Assembly (NCBI RefSeq): GCF_004358755.1
Contig: NZ_SMZY01000001.1
Span: 124,001 to 188,000, forward strand
Length of the DNA stretch: 64,000 nt
Origin: Peribacillus frigoritolerans
GTDB lineage: Bacteria > Bacillota > Bacilli > Bacillales > Bacillaceae
Reading direction: 5' to 3'
Part shown: piece by piece, positions 1 through 9,725 of the stretch
Layout of the letters: each line of letters starts with the position of its first letter
How positions within the stretch are numbered: position 1 is the first letter of the stretch
Notes under the pieces: generated by a model
Seen by the model: the letters and a program-made list of their open reading frames with translations, nothing else
Told to the model about the DNA's origin: nothing
The model's database searches: none
Translations under genes and position numbers: made by a program

Positions 1-14
1 GGAGGCAGAGTTAA

Positions 15-1127
15 ATGGAGAAGAAAATTGCATTATTGCCGGGAGACGGTATTGGAAAAGAAGTTATGGATGGTGCTGTGGAAATTCTAAAAGCAATTGA
101 AGAACATTACTATCATCGTTTTCATTTTCAATATGGAATGATTGGAGGAGCGGCGATCGATGAAATGAATTCTCCGCTTCCGCAGGAAACGCTGCAAATG
201 TGCAGAGAATCTGATGCAGTTCTGCTTGGTTCAGTAGGAGGGCCGAAATGGGATAAGAACCCATCTCATTTAAGGCCTGAAAAAGGTCTGCTTGCTCTTC
301 GGAAGGAACTTGATTTATACGCAAATCTCCGGCCTGTTGAAACGGTTGAAAGCCTGCTCGATTCGTCTCCGCTTAAGCGGGAGTATGTGGAAGGCGTCGA
401 CTTCATGATTGTAAGAGAATTAACAGGCGGTCTTTATTTCGGAAAGCCGAGTGAACGGAATGTGAAAAATGGGGAACACACGGTAGTCGATACGCTGTTT
501 TATAAGCGTGATGAAATGGAGCGCATTATTGAAAGAGCGTTTCAGCTTGCACAGGATAGAAAAAAGAAAGTGACTTCTGTTGATAAGGCGAATGTTTTAG
601 AATCTAGCCGAATGTGGAGAGAAGTTGCTGAAGAAGTCGCAATGAAATTCCCTGATGTTGAGCTTCAGCATATGCTGGTTGATCATGCAGCAATGGCGCT
701 TATTCATAATCCAAAACAATTTGATGTGATTGTCACTGAAAATATGTTTGGTGATATTTTAAGTGACGAGGCTTCCATGCTGACAGGATCCCTTGGAATG
801 CTGCCGTCAGCAAGCTTGAGTGCAACAGGACTGCATCTTTATGAGCCTGTTCATGGCTCTGCTCCTGATATCGCGGGAGAAGATAAAGCGAACCCTGTCG
901 CCATGATTTTATCAACAGCCATGATGCTTAGACACTCCTTTAAAATGGAGGAAGAGGCGGAAGCAATCGAAAATGCTGTTAAACATGTACTCGATTCAGG
1001 CAAGAGAACGGCTGATTTAACAAGAAAAGGAGAAAAGCCGTTTTCTACCTCTGAGCTTGTTGAGGAGATCAAAGCTGCCCTTGCGGATGATCATGCGATT
1101 TTTAACATAATGGAAGCTTATGCATAA
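15..1127 (+). CDS. leuB: 3-isopropylmalate dehydrogenase
   Basis: This enzyme oxidises and decarboxylates 3-isopropylmalate with NAD+, the third step of leucine synthesis in the cytoplasm. The 370-residue product has the normal family length. It opens with the nucleotide-fold segment [12 protein letters not shown] and carries the family signature [12 protein letters not shown] near residue 73, followed by the substrate-arginine stretch [14 protein letters not shown]. Further on are the conserved [16 protein letters not shown] and [13 protein letters not shown] segments. The ATG is preceded by GGAGG at the very left edge of the window. It is the first visible gene of leuBCD, presumably the tail of an ilv-leu operon whose start lies outside the window. 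Confidence 0.98.
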   Translation: MEKKIALLPGDGIGKEVMDGAVEILKAIEEHYYHRFHFQYGMIGGAAIDEMNSPLPQETLQMCRESDAVLLGSVGGPKWDKNPSHLRPEKGLLALRKELDLYANLRPVETVESLLDSSPLKREYVEGVDFMIVRELTGGLYFGKPSERNVKNGEHTVVDTLFYKRDEMERIIERAFQLAQDRKKKVTSVDKANVLESSRMWREVAEEVAMKFPDVELQHMLVDHAAMALIHNPKQFDVIVTENMFGDILSDEASMLTGSLGMLPSASLSATGLHLYEPVHGSAPDIAGEDKANPVAMILSTAMMLRHSFKMEEEAEAIENAVKHVLDSGKRTADLTRKGEKPFSTSELVEEIKAALADDHAIFNIMEAYA

Positions 1128-1134
1128 ACCTTTC

Positions 1135-1161
1135 GGCGCTTTTCAACAGATGAAAAGCGCC
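1135..1161 (+). other. Perfect intercistronic hairpin between leuB and leuC
   Basis: GGCGCTTTTC, a 7-nt loop, then GAAAAGCGCC form an uninterrupted 10-bp stem just after the leuB stop. No long U-run follows, so it looks more like an mRNA processing or stability element, or a weak attenuator, than a full terminator. The leuC ribosome site (AAAGGGGG) lies about 20 nt beyond it. Confidence 0.7.
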
Positions 1162-1191
1162 AATCTTTTAAATATTAAAGGGGGTATTTGT

Positions 1192-2631
1192 TTGAAAGCC
1201 AGAACAATAGTAGAAAAAATATGGGATGATCATGTTGTCTACCGGAAAGATGATCAGCCTGACCTTCTTTATATAGATCTTCATCTGATTCATGAGGTCA
1301 CTTCCCCGCAGGCGTTTGAAGGTTTAAGGCAGAACGGGAGAAAGGTAAGAAAACCCAGAAATACGTTTGCTACAATGGATCATAATATTCCAACGGTTAA
1401 CCGGTTTGAAATTAAAGATGAAGTTGCTAAACTTCAGGTAAGCGCACTTGAGACCAATTGCCGCGAATTTGGAATCAGGCTTGCAGACCTTAATAGTACA
1501 GATCAGGGAATTGTCCATGTAATCGGACCTGAGCTTGGACTTACACTGCCAGGAAAAACAATTGTCTGCGGAGACAGCCATACCTCTACACATGGAGCCT
1601 TTGGAGCATTGGCATTTGGTATCGGAACAAGTGAAGTGGAACATGTGCTGGCAACTCAAACGCTGTGGCAGCAGAAACCGAAAACATTAAACATTCATAT
1701 AAACGGCTCGTTGAAAAAAGGGGTAACAGCAAAAGATGTGATTTTATATATTATCGGGACATTCGGGGTTCGCTTTGGTACAGGGTATGTCATTGAATTT
1801 ACCGGAGAAGCGATTGAAAAAATGTCAATGGACGAACGAATGACCGTCTGCAACATGTCAATCGAAGCGGGAGCTCGTGCTGGACTTATGGCCCCTGATG
1901 AAACCACCTTTGAATATGTTAAAGGACGTCAATATGCTCCAAAGGGAGAAGACTTGGAGGAAGCCATTGCCTACTGGAAAAACCTGAAGAGTGATCCAGG
2001 GGCTGAATATGACGATAAAATTACAATTGAAGCTGCCGATATTTCTCCAATGGTTACTTGGGGAACGAATCCCGGCATGGCTGTAGCAGTTGATCAAAAA
2101 GTGCCGAACACCAGCATGTTCACCAAACAGGAAGAGAAGCAGGAAGCAGAGAGAGCATATTTCTATATGGGGCTTGAACCGGATACAAGGGTGCAGGATA
2201 TTGAAATTGATTATGTGTTTATCGGATCCTGTACAAATTCCAGAATAACAGACCTTCGTCAGGCTGCTAATGTGATTAAGGATAGACAAGTAAACCCATC
2301 TGTAAGAGCAATCGTCGTTCCCGGCTCCCAAAAAGTGAAGCTTCAGGCAGAAGAAGAAGGACTGCATCAGATTTTTATGAATGCAGGATTTGAATGGCGC
2401 GAATCAGGCTGCAGTATGTGTCTAAGCATGAATGATGATATTGTGCCTGAAGGAAAGCGCTGCGCTTCAACGTCAAATCGGAACTTTGAAGGCAGACAGG
2501 GAAAAGGTGCCCGGACCCATCTTGTCAGTCCGGCAATGGCTGCAGCAGCAGCTGTTTACGGCAGATTTGTTGATGTCAGAGAACTTACAGGAGGGATTGA
2601 AAGTGGAAGCATTTCAAGTACACAAAGGTAA
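1192..2631 (+). CDS. leuC: 3-isopropylmalate dehydratase, large subunit
   Basis: With LeuD this subunit forms the [4Fe-4S] isopropylmalate isomerase, the second leucine-specific step. The cluster ligands are visible as C347 (GSCTNSR) and C407/C410 (GCSMC); the aconitase-type segment [17 protein letters not shown] lies near residue 125. I choose TTG at 1192, preceded by AAAGGGGG, giving 479 residues beginning (M)[10 protein letters not shown] like other LeuC proteins. The open frame extends upstream to 1120 but that part has no ribosome site and is not family-like. The 3' end overlaps leuD by 29 bp, so the two subunits are probably translationally coupled. Confidence 0.96.
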   Translation: MKARTIVEKIWDDHVVYRKDDQPDLLYIDLHLIHEVTSPQAFEGLRQNGRKVRKPRNTFATMDHNIPTVNRFEIKDEVAKLQVSALETNCREFGIRLADLNSTDQGIVHVIGPELGLTLPGKTIVCGDSHTSTHGAFGALAFGIGTSEVEHVLATQTLWQQKPKTLNIHINGSLKKGVTAKDVILYIIGTFGVRFGTGYVIEFTGEAIEKMSMDERMTVCNMSIEAGARAGLMAPDETTFEYVKGRQYAPKGEDLEEAIAYWKNLKSDPGAEYDDKITIEAADISPMVTWGTNPGMAVAVDQKVPNTSMFTKQEEKQEAERAYFYMGLEPDTRVQDIEIDYVFIGSCTNSRITDLRQAANVIKDRQVNPSVRAIVVPGSQKVKLQAEEEGLHQIFMNAGFEWRESGCSMCLSMNDDIVPEGKRCASTSNRNFEGRQGKGARTHLVSPAMAAAAAVYGRFVDVRELTGGIESGSISSTQR

Positions 2632-3199
2632 GCTGGCTGTTTTAAACCGGTCGAATGTAGATACAGATCAGATTATTCCGAAGCAGTTTTTAAAAAGGAT
2701 TGAACGGACCGGATATGGCAGATTTGCTTTCTTTGACTGGAGATATTTAAATGACGGAACAGACAATCCTGAATTTGAGCTGAATAAGCCTGAGGCAGCA
2801 GGAGCAAGCATCTTAGTGGCTGGAGAGAATTTCGGCTGCGGTTCCTCACGGGAGCATGCGCCTTGGGCCTTAGGGGATTACGGGTTCAAAGTCATCATTG
2901 CCCCTTCTTTTGCAGATATATTTCATCAAAATTGCCTGAAAAATGGACTTCTTCCTATTAGAATAGATGGAAATTTTCATCAGCAGTTAATTCAGCGGGC
3001 CTCAAACCCCCATTTTGAGTGCACGATTGACCTTGAAAAACAAGAAATCCGCGACGGGGAAATGGTCCTTTACTCGTTCACGGTCGATCCATACTGGAAA
3101 GATATGCTGCTGAACGGACATGATGAAATTTCACTTACTTTCATGTATGAAGAACAGATTGCTGAATATGAAAAATCAAGAAGAGTCTGGATGTCGTAA
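2603..3199 (+). CDS. leuD: 3-isopropylmalate dehydratase, small subunit
   Basis: This is the swivel-domain partner of LeuC. The product is 198 residues, the usual length, with the hallmark [17 protein letters not shown] near residues 70-86 and [16 protein letters not shown] near the start. The open frame runs back to 2432, but the start is set at GTG 2603 because AGGAGGG (2589-2595) sits 7 nt before it and the protein then begins at the conserved (M)[10 protein letters not shown]. The gene overlaps the end of leuC. It closes the leucine pathway genes in this window. Confidence 0.96.
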   Translation: MEAFQVHKGKLAVLNRSNVDTDQIIPKQFLKRIERTGYGRFAFFDWRYLNDGTDNPEFELNKPEAAGASILVAGENFGCGSSREHAPWALGDYGFKVIIAPSFADIFHQNCLKNGLLPIRIDGNFHQQLIQRASNPHFECTIDLEKQEIRDGEMVLYSFTVDPYWKDMLLNGHDEISLTFMYEEQIAEYEKSRRVWMS

Positions 3200-3280
3200 T
3201 TCCGGGCTCTTCTTTCCTTGTTTTCTAAAGCGTCCATTGGTACACTTGTAGGCAAATAGCAAGCCGGAGATGATCCTACA

Positions 3281-4291
3281 ATGATGGATGGAAAAAAACA
3301 GAGAAAAGTCATTCCGTTTCCTAACTTAAGTGAGCGTTTAGTTGATAAAGGATTGGATGCGCTGAAAAATAAACAATTTAAAGAAGCTCTCTCTCTCTTT
3401 TATGAAGTGCTGGAACTTGGAGAGGAAAGGGCTGAAATTCATCTCGGAATCGCATTATGCCTGATGGAGCTTGGAGAGCTTGAAGAAGCGAAGGCAGTTT
3501 GCCGTAAAATGCTCCATGAAGACATCGGGGACTATTTTACTGTGCTGCAGGTTTATTTAACGGTTCTTATTCAGCTCAGGCAATATAGTGAAGTGCAGCA
3601 GACGATCGAGGCTGTGCTCCAGGAAAATCAGCTGCCTCATGATCAGGCCGAGCACTTTTACAAGCTTCTCGATTTCAGCCGTAAAATGACCGAGGACGAA
3701 GATTTTCCGATTGATGAGGAAGAGGAAGATGAAAGCTATACAGAACCGAGAAATTTGCTTGATACGATAAATCAGCAGGTTGCCTATGTTCAATCCTTAA
3801 AAGACCGAAATGTATCAAGGCACATGCTGCAGCTTCAATCCATCTTGAAGGATGAAGGCAGCCATCCTGTTGTGCAATCGATGATTCTTCATTTGCTTAT
3901 GGAGAATGAGGTGGAAAAAGAAGTAAAAATTGCTAAGTTCGGCAAAACGATGTCGCTGATTCCGGCAGAACTTGAAGACTTATCTGAACTTCCTTTTACA
4001 AAGAAAGTCCTGAATGTCCTGGATGATAATCTGGGGCAGGAGAATCCTGCGCTGTACGAAGCAGTAAAAGAAGTATGGATCCGCCATTTGTACGTGTTAT
4101 TTCCATTTTTGCCGGAACCGGCAGAAGCAAGGCTGTGGGCAGCTGCGCTTCATTATGCAGGCTATGAAATGCATGGCATAGCCGCACCGGCAGAAGAGGT
4201 CAGCTATACATATGAAGTAAAAGAAGATAGGCTGATGGAAGCAGCAAGAAAAATTTATGAAATAGAAGAAATTTCTTATTTGCAAATCTAA
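3281..4291 (+). CDS. ysoA: TPR-repeat protein (YsoA-like)
   Basis: A 336-residue soluble protein without signal peptide. Residues about 20-110 contain repeating helical-hairpin motifs (KGLDALKNKQFKEALSLFYE, then GIALCLMELGELEEAKAVCR) typical of tetratricopeptide repeats, followed by an acidic stretch (DEEEEDES). It holds the position of B. subtilis ysoA, between leuD and tig, which is the main reason for the name. Tandem ATGs at 3281 and 3284 follow GGAG at a normal distance. TPRs imply protein-protein contacts; the partner is unknown. The 81-bp gap after leuD shows no clear terminator, so it may be read from the leu transcript. Confidence 0.8.
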   Translation: MMDGKKQRKVIPFPNLSERLVDKGLDALKNKQFKEALSLFYEVLELGEERAEIHLGIALCLMELGELEEAKAVCRKMLHEDIGDYFTVLQVYLTVLIQLRQYSEVQQTIEAVLQENQLPHDQAEHFYKLLDFSRKMTEDEDFPIDEEEEDESYTEPRNLLDTINQQVAYVQSLKDRNVSRHMLQLQSILKDEGSHPVVQSMILHLLMENEVEKEVKIAKFGKTMSLIPAELEDLSELPFTKKVLNVLDDNLGQENPALYEAVKEVWIRHLYVLFPFLPEPAEARLWAAALHYAGYEMHGIAAPAEEVSYTYEVKEDRLMEAARKIYEIEEISYLQI

Positions 4292-4299
4292 CGTAAATG

Positions 4300-4327
4300 T
4301 TGAAAGGAATTTTTTCTATGTTATAAT
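4300..4327 (+). promoter_or_regulatory. Sigma-A promoter for tig
   Basis: TTGAAA (4300-4305), a 16-bp spacer and TATAAT (4322-4327) match the housekeeping consensus closely. The predicted transcript has a leader of about 200 nt before tig, which includes a small AAGGG/CCCTT hairpin near 4360-4376. Confidence 0.75.
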
Positions 4328-4533
4328 AAAATGGTTGTAAAATGATGATCAGCCGTACCAAAGGGAATGTACCCTTATGCGCGCAGACATCATACACTAC
4401 ACTGGCCGATTTAGTAAATCATCTACATAGGGGTATAACAAAGGAAGCACTTGTTTAAAATGGACAAGGCATACTTTGCCAAACCTAACCTAGATTATGT
4501 CACTATTTCAATAGATTTTTTGGAGGGAAACAT

Positions 4534-5820
4534 ATGTCTGCAAAATGGGAAAAGTTAGAGGGTAACCAAGGCGTTCTGACAGTTGAAGTTGATGCGGAAA
4601 CGTTCAGCAAAGCCCTTGATGAAGCATTTAAAAAAGTATCAAAGCAAGTAAATATTCCGGGATTCCGCAAAGGTAAAGTACCCCGCGGCATGTTCGAACA
4701 GCGTTTTGGCGTAGAGTCACTTTATCAAGATGCTTTGGATATCATTCTTCCAGAAGTATATCCTCAAGCAGTTGAAGAAGCTGGCATTGAGCCAATCGAC
4801 CGTCCTGAAATCGATGTTGAACAAATCGAAAAAGGCAAAAACTTAATTTTTACTGCTAAAGTTGTTGTAAAACCAGAAGTGAAATTAGGCGAATACAAAG
4901 GCCTTGAAGTAGAAAAAGTGAATGCAGAAGTATCTGAAGAAGATGTAGATGCTGAACTTAAAACATTACAGGAGCGTCATGCTGAACTAGTTGTTAAAGA
5001 AGACGGCGCTGTTGAAAATGGCGATACAGTCGTAATCGATTTCGAAGGATTCGTTGACGGCGAAGCATTCGAAGGCGGAACAGCTGAAAACTACACACTT
5101 GAAATCGGATCTGGCTCTTTCATCCCAGGCTTTGAAGATCAGCTTGTAGGCCTTCTTGCTGGCGGAGAAAAAGACGTTGAAGTAACATTCCCTGAAGAAT
5201 ACCACGCTGAAAACCTTGCAGGAAAGCCGGCAACTTTCAAAGTGAAGCTTCATGAAATCAAAGCAAAAGAACTTCCTGCTTTAGATGATGAATTTGCTAA
5301 AGACGCTGATGAAGAAGTGGAAAGTCTTGAAGCTTTAAAAGCTAAAACAAGAACCCGCCTTGAAGAAACTAGAAAAGCTGAAGCGGAAAACACACTTCGT
5401 GACTCACTTGTAGACAAAGCTTCTGATAATGCAGAAGTGGACATTCCTCAAGTATTGATCGAAAACGAAGTAAACCGCATGATGCAGGAGTTCGAACAGC
5501 GCCTTCAAGCACAAGGCATGAACCTTGAGTTATACTTCCAATTCTCAGGTCAAGATGAAGATGCTTTAAAAGAGCAAATGAAAGAAGATGCATCTAAACG
5601 CGTGAAGTACAACCTGACTCTTGAAGCAATCGCTAAAGCAGAAAACATCGAAGTTACAGATGAAGATGTAGATGCTGAGATTGCTAAAATGGCTGAAATG
5701 TACAACATGCCTGTTGAGAACATCAAGCAAGCTCTAGGATCTTTAGAAGGACTAAAAGAAGATCTTAAAGTACGTAAAGCGATCGACTTCCTTGTTGAAA
5801 ACAGCAAAGAAGCTGCATAA
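4534..5820 (+). CDS. tig: Trigger factor, ribosome-associated chaperone/prolyl isomerase
   Basis: Trigger factor binds nascent chains at the ribosome exit tunnel and catalyses prolyl isomerisation. Of 428 residues, the N-terminal domain carries the ribosome-docking signature [17 protein letters not shown] near residues 43-59. The FKBP-like domain (about 150-245) contains [19 protein letters not shown] and [13 protein letters not shown], and the remainder is the helical C-terminal chaperone arm. The ATG follows TGGAGGG. Codons are strongly biased, as expected for an abundant protein. It is flanked by its own promoter and terminator, so it is probably monocistronic. Confidence 0.98.
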   Translation: MSAKWEKLEGNQGVLTVEVDAETFSKALDEAFKKVSKQVNIPGFRKGKVPRGMFEQRFGVESLYQDALDIILPEVYPQAVEEAGIEPIDRPEIDVEQIEKGKNLIFTAKVVVKPEVKLGEYKGLEVEKVNAEVSEEDVDAELKTLQERHAELVVKEDGAVENGDTVVIDFEGFVDGEAFEGGTAENYTLEIGSGSFIPGFEDQLVGLLAGGEKDVEVTFPEEYHAENLAGKPATFKVKLHEIKAKELPALDDEFAKDADEEVESLEALKAKTRTRLEETRKAEAENTLRDSLVDKASDNAEVDIPQVLIENEVNRMMQEFEQRLQAQGMNLELYFQFSGQDEDALKEQMKEDASKRVKYNLTLEAIAKAENIEVTDEDVDAEIAKMAEMYNMPVENIKQALGSLEGLKEDLKVRKAIDFLVENSKEAA

Positions 5821-5833
5821 TAAATAGTAAAGA

Positions 5834-5866
5834 AACAAGGCGCGAGATGATTCGTGCCTTGTTTTG
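5834..5866 (+). terminator. Terminator after tig
   Basis: AACAAGGCGCGA, a short GATGAT loop and TCGTGCCTTGTT form a 12-bp stem with one G-U pair, followed by TTTTGC. Confidence 0.8.
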
Positions 5867-6236
5867 CAAAATAGATTTATTTTTAATCGCATTGGGTACT
5901 ATATAATTACCGGATGCTACATACATATGTTAAGAAAAAGATTCATTTAGAGAGCAAGGATTTTGAACCCAAAGAGCGAATTATATATACTAATACTCTA
6001 ATCTGCTCAGGCAGAGTGGTTTTATTTCCTGTACTCTACATACTTATGGTACAATGCAATACATACCAATTTTTCAGACTTTAACCGCTTCGGACAGCGG
6101 TCAAGGTAAGTTGCGTGATATTCATTCCCATTACCTTTATACTTAGGAATAAGAAAAACAATCCATCCAGAGCAGCTTCTCCTATAGTGAAGATGTATGG
6201 GTACTTAGATGATACAAAGATATAAGGGGTGAAAAC
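5867..6236 (+). promoter_or_regulatory. clpX upstream region: promoter and structured leader
   Basis: This 370-bp gap has no supported gene. A sigma-A-like promoter is TTGAAC (5963-5968), 17 bp, TATACT (5986-5991). Downstream the leader contains ACCGCT/AGCGGT (6084-6101) as a tight hairpin and a wider AGGTAA/TTACCT pair (about 6104-6137). I see no CtsR-type direct repeat. The leader of more than 200 nt suggests post-transcriptional control, but the function is not known. Confidence 0.5.
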
Positions 6237-7502
6237 ATGTTTAAATTTAATGACGAAAAAGGTCAGCTGAAGTGTTCATTTTGCGGTAAAACTCAAGACC
6301 AGGTTCGTAAATTAGTTGCTGGACCAGGTGTCTATATATGTGACGAGTGCATTGAATTATGCACAGAAATCGTTGAAGAAGAACTGGGAACAGAAGAAGA
6401 AGTTGAATTTAAAGATGTTCCTAAGCCGAAAGAAATTCGTGAAATTTTGGACGAATATGTCATCGGGCAGGAACAAGCGAAAAAGAGCCTTGCTGTAGCT
6501 GTTTATAACCACTATAAGCGCATTAACTCAAACAGCAAGATCGATGAAGTAGAACTATCTAAGAGTAATATTGCGATGATCGGGCCGACAGGAAGCGGTA
6601 AAACCCTCCTTGCTCAAACATTAGCACGCATTCTGAATGTTCCTTTTGCAATTGCCGATGCTACATCTTTAACGGAAGCTGGATATGTTGGGGAAGATGT
6701 CGAAAACATTCTTTTAAAACTGATCCAAGCTGCTGATTATGATGTAGAAAAAGCTGAAAAAGGCATTATATACATCGATGAAATTGATAAAGTTGCCCGC
6801 AAGTCTGAAAATCCGTCTATTACACGTGATGTTTCAGGTGAAGGTGTACAGCAGGCGCTTCTTAAAATTCTTGAAGGCACTGTTGCAAGTGTTCCACCTC
6901 AGGGCGGACGCAAACACCCTCATCAAGAATTCATTCAAATTGATACAACAAACATCTTATTTATTTGCGGCGGAGCCTTCGACGGCATCGAGCAAATCGT
7001 TAAGCGCCGCTTAGGCCAAAAGGTTATTGGCTTTGGTTCTGACAAAAAAGATGATGAGCTTGACCAAAAAATGCTTCTTTCAAAAGTGCTTCCGGAAGAT
7101 CTTCTGCGTTTTGGACTTATTCCGGAATTCATTGGCCGTCTGCCGGTTATTGCAAGCCTTCAGCCTTTAGATGAAGAAGCACTTGTTGAAATTCTGACTA
7201 AACCTAAGAATGCTCTTGTTAAGCAATATCAAAAAATGCTTGATTTAGATGGTGTAGAACTTGAATTTGAAGAGAATGCACTGATGGAAATTTCTAAAAA
7301 AGCAATTGAACGCAAAACAGGAGCGCGCGGACTTCGTTCTATTATTGAAGGACTCATGCTTGAAGTCATGTTTGAGCTTCCATCACGAGATGATATTACG
7401 AAATGCATCATTACTGCTGAAACAGTCACAGATAAAGTACCGCCTAAATTGGTATTGACTGACGGCACGATTATTGAAGAAGATACTAAAACATCTGCAT
7501 AA
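6237..7502 (+). CDS. clpX: ATP-dependent Clp protease ATP-binding subunit ClpX
   Basis: ClpX is an AAA+ unfoldase that feeds substrates to the ClpP protease. Its 421 residues begin with a four-cysteine zinc domain (CSFCGKTQ... and CDECIELC, residues about 13-41). The AAA+ core follows, with Walker A GPTGSGKT near residue 117, Walker [10 protein letters not shown] near 180, the pore-loop-containing GYVGEDVE and the ClpP-contact IGFGS loop near residue 263. Sensor-2 is GARGLR near 365. The ATG follows AAGGGGTG. A strong terminator ends the gene, so it is a single-gene unit between tig and lonB. Confidence 0.98.
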   Translation: MFKFNDEKGQLKCSFCGKTQDQVRKLVAGPGVYICDECIELCTEIVEEELGTEEEVEFKDVPKPKEIREILDEYVIGQEQAKKSLAVAVYNHYKRINSNSKIDEVELSKSNIAMIGPTGSGKTLLAQTLARILNVPFAIADATSLTEAGYVGEDVENILLKLIQAADYDVEKAEKGIIYIDEIDKVARKSENPSITRDVSGEGVQQALLKILEGTVASVPPQGGRKHPHQEFIQIDTTNILFICGGAFDGIEQIVKRRLGQKVIGFGSDKKDDELDQKMLLSKVLPEDLLRFGLIPEFIGRLPVIASLQPLDEEALVEILTKPKNALVKQYQKMLDLDGVELEFEENALMEISKKAIERKTGARGLRSIIEGLMLEVMFELPSRDDITKCIITAETVTDKVPPKLVLTDGTIIEEDTKTSA

Positions 7503-7503
7503 T

Positions 7504-7541
7504 AAAAGCCTTGCGGGATATAAACCCGCAAGGCTTTTTTG
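7504..7541 (+). terminator. Terminator after clpX
   Basis: AAAAGCCTTGCGGG and CCCGCAAGGCTTTTTT form a perfect 13-14 bp stem with a short loop and a six-T tail. Confidence 0.92.
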
Positions 7542-7603
7542 TATTTCTTAATGGCTCTTTTCGTTTACATTTTTGCTTTTAGACTAAATGTTTAACACCA
7601 TCA

Positions 7604-7709
7604 GTGGATTGTGGCGGATAAACTTGACTCCTGCGGGAAATTAGAGCGAAATAGAAGACCCCGCAGGCTCGCCGAGGAGGCTTCCACGGTCCCTCGCGGA
7701 AAGGAACGA
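7604..7709. repeat. Bacillus-type GC-rich intergenic repeat
   Basis: A stretch of higher GC than its surroundings with the pattern ACTCCTGCGGGAA ... GACCCCGCAGG ... CCGAGGAGGCTTCC ... CCTCGCGGAAAG. The CCTGCGGG/CCCGCAGG arms can pair. I recognise this from memory as a dispersed intergenic element of several Bacillaceae genomes; only one copy occurs in this window. The 61-codon frame that spans it is not a gene. Confidence 0.6.
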
Positions 7710-7747
7710 ACAACATTTATAATTAAAAACAACAATCTATGCGAAAA

Positions 7748-7779
7748 CAGTCTTTTTAATTTGAAAGACTGCTTTTTTT
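7748..7779 (+). terminator. Isolated terminator-like hairpin in the clpX-lonB gap
   Basis: CAGTCTTT and AAAGACTG pair around an 8-nt loop and are followed by CTTTTTTT. No gene is seen between this and the clpX terminator, so it may end read-through or an unrecognised small RNA. Confidence 0.6.
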
Positions 7780-7907
7780 ATACATTAATATCGTAATTAT
7801 AGTTAGGATAATCACGTTTATTCCGCAAGTCCCTCGGAGATACTAGCTTATACAGTGAAACTTTCATCAGCAGAAACGGTGATGATTTGTTGAACAGATC
7901 GGGTATT

Positions 7908-7978
7908 TACGGGCAGTTACCCTCACCAGAGAATAAGTATTCCCTACTATTATTAGGTGAGGGTTTTTACTGCCCGTT
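7908..7978 (+). other. Long inverted repeat just upstream of lonB
   Basis: The left arm ACGGGCAGT-T-ACCCTCACC (7909-7927) pairs with the right arm GGTGAGGGT-TTTT-ACTGCCCGT (7956-7977). This gives two 9-bp stems in register separated by an asymmetric bulge. It ends about 40 bp before the lonB ATG. The T-run is internal, so it is not a classical terminator. Confidence 0.65.
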
Positions 7979-7994
7979 AATGCGGGATAAATTG
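7965..7994 (+). promoter_or_regulatory. Possible sigma-F promoter for lonB
   Basis: GGATAAATTG (7985-7994) fits the forespore sigma-F -10 pattern GGNNANAHTR fully. The -35 candidate TTTTA lies 15 bp upstream and matches four of five positions of GYWTA. B. subtilis lonB is known to be sigma-F dependent. The implied 5' leader is very short, with AGGAGG at 8005-8010. The call is an inference. Confidence 0.4.
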
Positions 7995-8017
7995 ACATCG
8001 CAGTAGGAGGGACCACT

Positions 8018-9679
8018 ATGAGCTGGACTGGAATTGCATTATTTGTGCAACTGTTTTTCGGGGTCATCATTGGCTTGTATTTTTGGAATTTATTAAAAAA
8101 TCAGCGTACCCAAAAAGTATCAATCGACCGCGAATCACGCAAAGAAATGGAACAACTGAAAAAGATGAGATCGATTAAATTATCGGAGCCTCTTTCTGAA
8201 AGAGTCCGTCCTAAAAGCTTTTCGGATATTGTTGGCCAGGAAGATGGAATCAAAGCGCTTAAAGCAGCCCTATGCGGACCCAATCCTCAGCATGTAATTA
8301 TATACGGTCCTCCAGGTGTCGGAAAAACGGCGGCTGCAAGACTAGTACTGGAAGAAGCAAAACGAAATAATAAATCACCATTTAAGCCTGCGGCTGTTTT
8401 TATTGAATTAGATGCAACTACTGCAAGGTTCGATGAAAGAGGGATTGCAGATCCTTTAATAGGATCTGTGCACGACCCAATTTATCAGGGTGCAGGCGCA
8501 ATGGGACAGGCTGGTATTCCCCAGCCCAAGCAGGGTGCTGTGACAAATGCACACGGAGGCGTTCTGTTTATAGATGAAATCGGCGAATTGCATCCGATTC
8601 AGATGAACAAATTGCTGAAAGTTTTAGAAGATCGTAAAGTTTTTTTAGAAAGCGCCTATTACAGTGAGGAAAATACTCAGATTCCAAATCACATACATGA
8701 TATTTTCCAAAATGGACTGCCTGCTGATTTTCGATTGATCGGCGCAACGACCAGAACGCCTAATGAAATTCCGCCTGCCATCCGCTCTCGCTGTCTTGAA
8801 GTCTTCTTCAGAGATTTGGAGCAGGCTGAACTTGCGGTTGTAGCAAGAAAAGCGGCAGTCAAAGTAAATATGAAGGTAAGTGAACCGAGCATAGCCACAT
8901 TGACTTCATATGTTAGAAACGGGCGCGAGGTTGTGAACATGATGCAAATTGCAGCAGGCATGGCGATGACAGAAGACCGCACAGAAATTACAATGCAGGA
9001 TATTGAATGGGTGGTAAGTTCAAGTCAGCTTACACCGCGATATGATAAAAAAATTTATGCGGATGCGAAAGTCGGTCTCGTCAATGGACTCGCTGTTCAC
9101 GGTCCGAATTCAGGTTCTCTTCTTGAAATAGAAGTAACGGTCATTCATGCCAAAGATAAAGGGAATATTAATATAACAGGTATTGTGGAAGAGGAAAGCA
9201 TCGGTGACAGAGGCAAATCGGTCAGAAGAAAAAGCATGGCCAAGGGCTCGATTGAAAATGTCATTACGGTCTTGCGGTCAATGGGCATTAAAGCTGATGA
9301 TTATGATATCCATGTCAACTTTCCGGGAGGCATACCAGTAGACGGACCTTCAGCGGGAATCGCAATGGCAACAGGCATTTTCTCTGCTATCCACAAAATT
9401 CCGGTCGATCATACAGTAGCCATGACAGGAGAAATCAGCATTCATGGCAATGTAAAACCGATTGGCGGGGTTGTGCCGAAGATTAAAGCGGCTAAGCTCG
9501 CAGGTGCGAAAACAGTCATTATTCCGGCTGAAAATATGCAATCGATATTAAAAACGGTTGAAGGCATACATATCATCCCGGTTACGAATTTGCAGGAAGT
9601 ATTTGATGTCGCGCTGCTGAATCCTCCAACTGAGGTGCCTGCGCCGATTACATCATTGATAAAACAAGACCTCGGGTAA
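8018..9679 (+). CDS. lonB: Forespore Lon-like ATP-dependent protease LonB
   Basis: A 553-residue Lon-family protease of the short LonB type, without the long N-terminal substrate domain of LonA. It starts with a membrane-anchor-like segment (about residues 3-27), followed by the AAA+ module with Walker [14 protein letters not shown] near residue 93 and Walker B LFIDEIGEL. The C-terminal protease domain has the Ser-Lys dyad at S445 (DGPSAG) and K488 (GGVVPKIK). AGGAGG precedes the ATG. In B. subtilis LonB acts during sporulation in the forespore; that role is assumed here from position and the promoter candidate. A terminator hairpin overlaps the stop codon. Confidence 0.95.
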   Translation: MSWTGIALFVQLFFGVIIGLYFWNLLKNQRTQKVSIDRESRKEMEQLKKMRSIKLSEPLSERVRPKSFSDIVGQEDGIKALKAALCGPNPQHVIIYGPPGVGKTAAARLVLEEAKRNNKSPFKPAAVFIELDATTARFDERGIADPLIGSVHDPIYQGAGAMGQAGIPQPKQGAVTNAHGGVLFIDEIGELHPIQMNKLLKVLEDRKVFLESAYYSEENTQIPNHIHDIFQNGLPADFRLIGATTRTPNEIPPAIRSRCLEVFFRDLEQAELAVVARKAAVKVNMKVSEPSIATLTSYVRNGREVVNMMQIAAGMAMTEDRTEITMQDIEWVVSSSQLTPRYDKKIYADAKVGLVNGLAVHGPNSGSLLEIEVTVIHAKDKGNINITGIVEEESIGDRGKSVRRKSMAKGSIENVITVLRSMGIKADDYDIHVNFPGGIPVDGPSAGIAMATGIFSAIHKIPVDHTVAMTGEISIHGNVKPIGGVVPKIKAAKLAGAKTVIIPAENMQSILKTVEGIHIIPVTNLQEVFDVALLNPPTEVPAPITSLIKQDLG

Positions 9680-9693
9680 TCTCGGGGTTTTTT
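9670..9693 (+). terminator. Terminator overlapping the lonB stop
   Basis: CCTCG (9670-9674) pairs with CGGGG (9683-9687), including a G-U pair, followed by six T residues. The lonB TAA lies in the loop. Confidence 0.6.
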
Positions 9694-9725
9694 AAGTGAA
9701 AAGAATGATAAAATTCTGCGATATT

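Noticed and set aside
1858-2367. 169-codon minus-strand frame inside leuC
   Set aside because: Entirely antisense to leuC, with no ribosome site; its product is a low-complexity, Phe/Ile/Cys-rich shadow.
2432-2602. Upstream extension of leuD
   Set aside because: It lies inside leuC in another frame; AGGAGGG and the conserved N-terminus fix the start at GTG 2603.
7611-7796. 61-codon plus-strand frame in the clpX-lonB gap
   Set aside because: It runs through the dispersed repeat and the orphan terminator and has no ribosome site.
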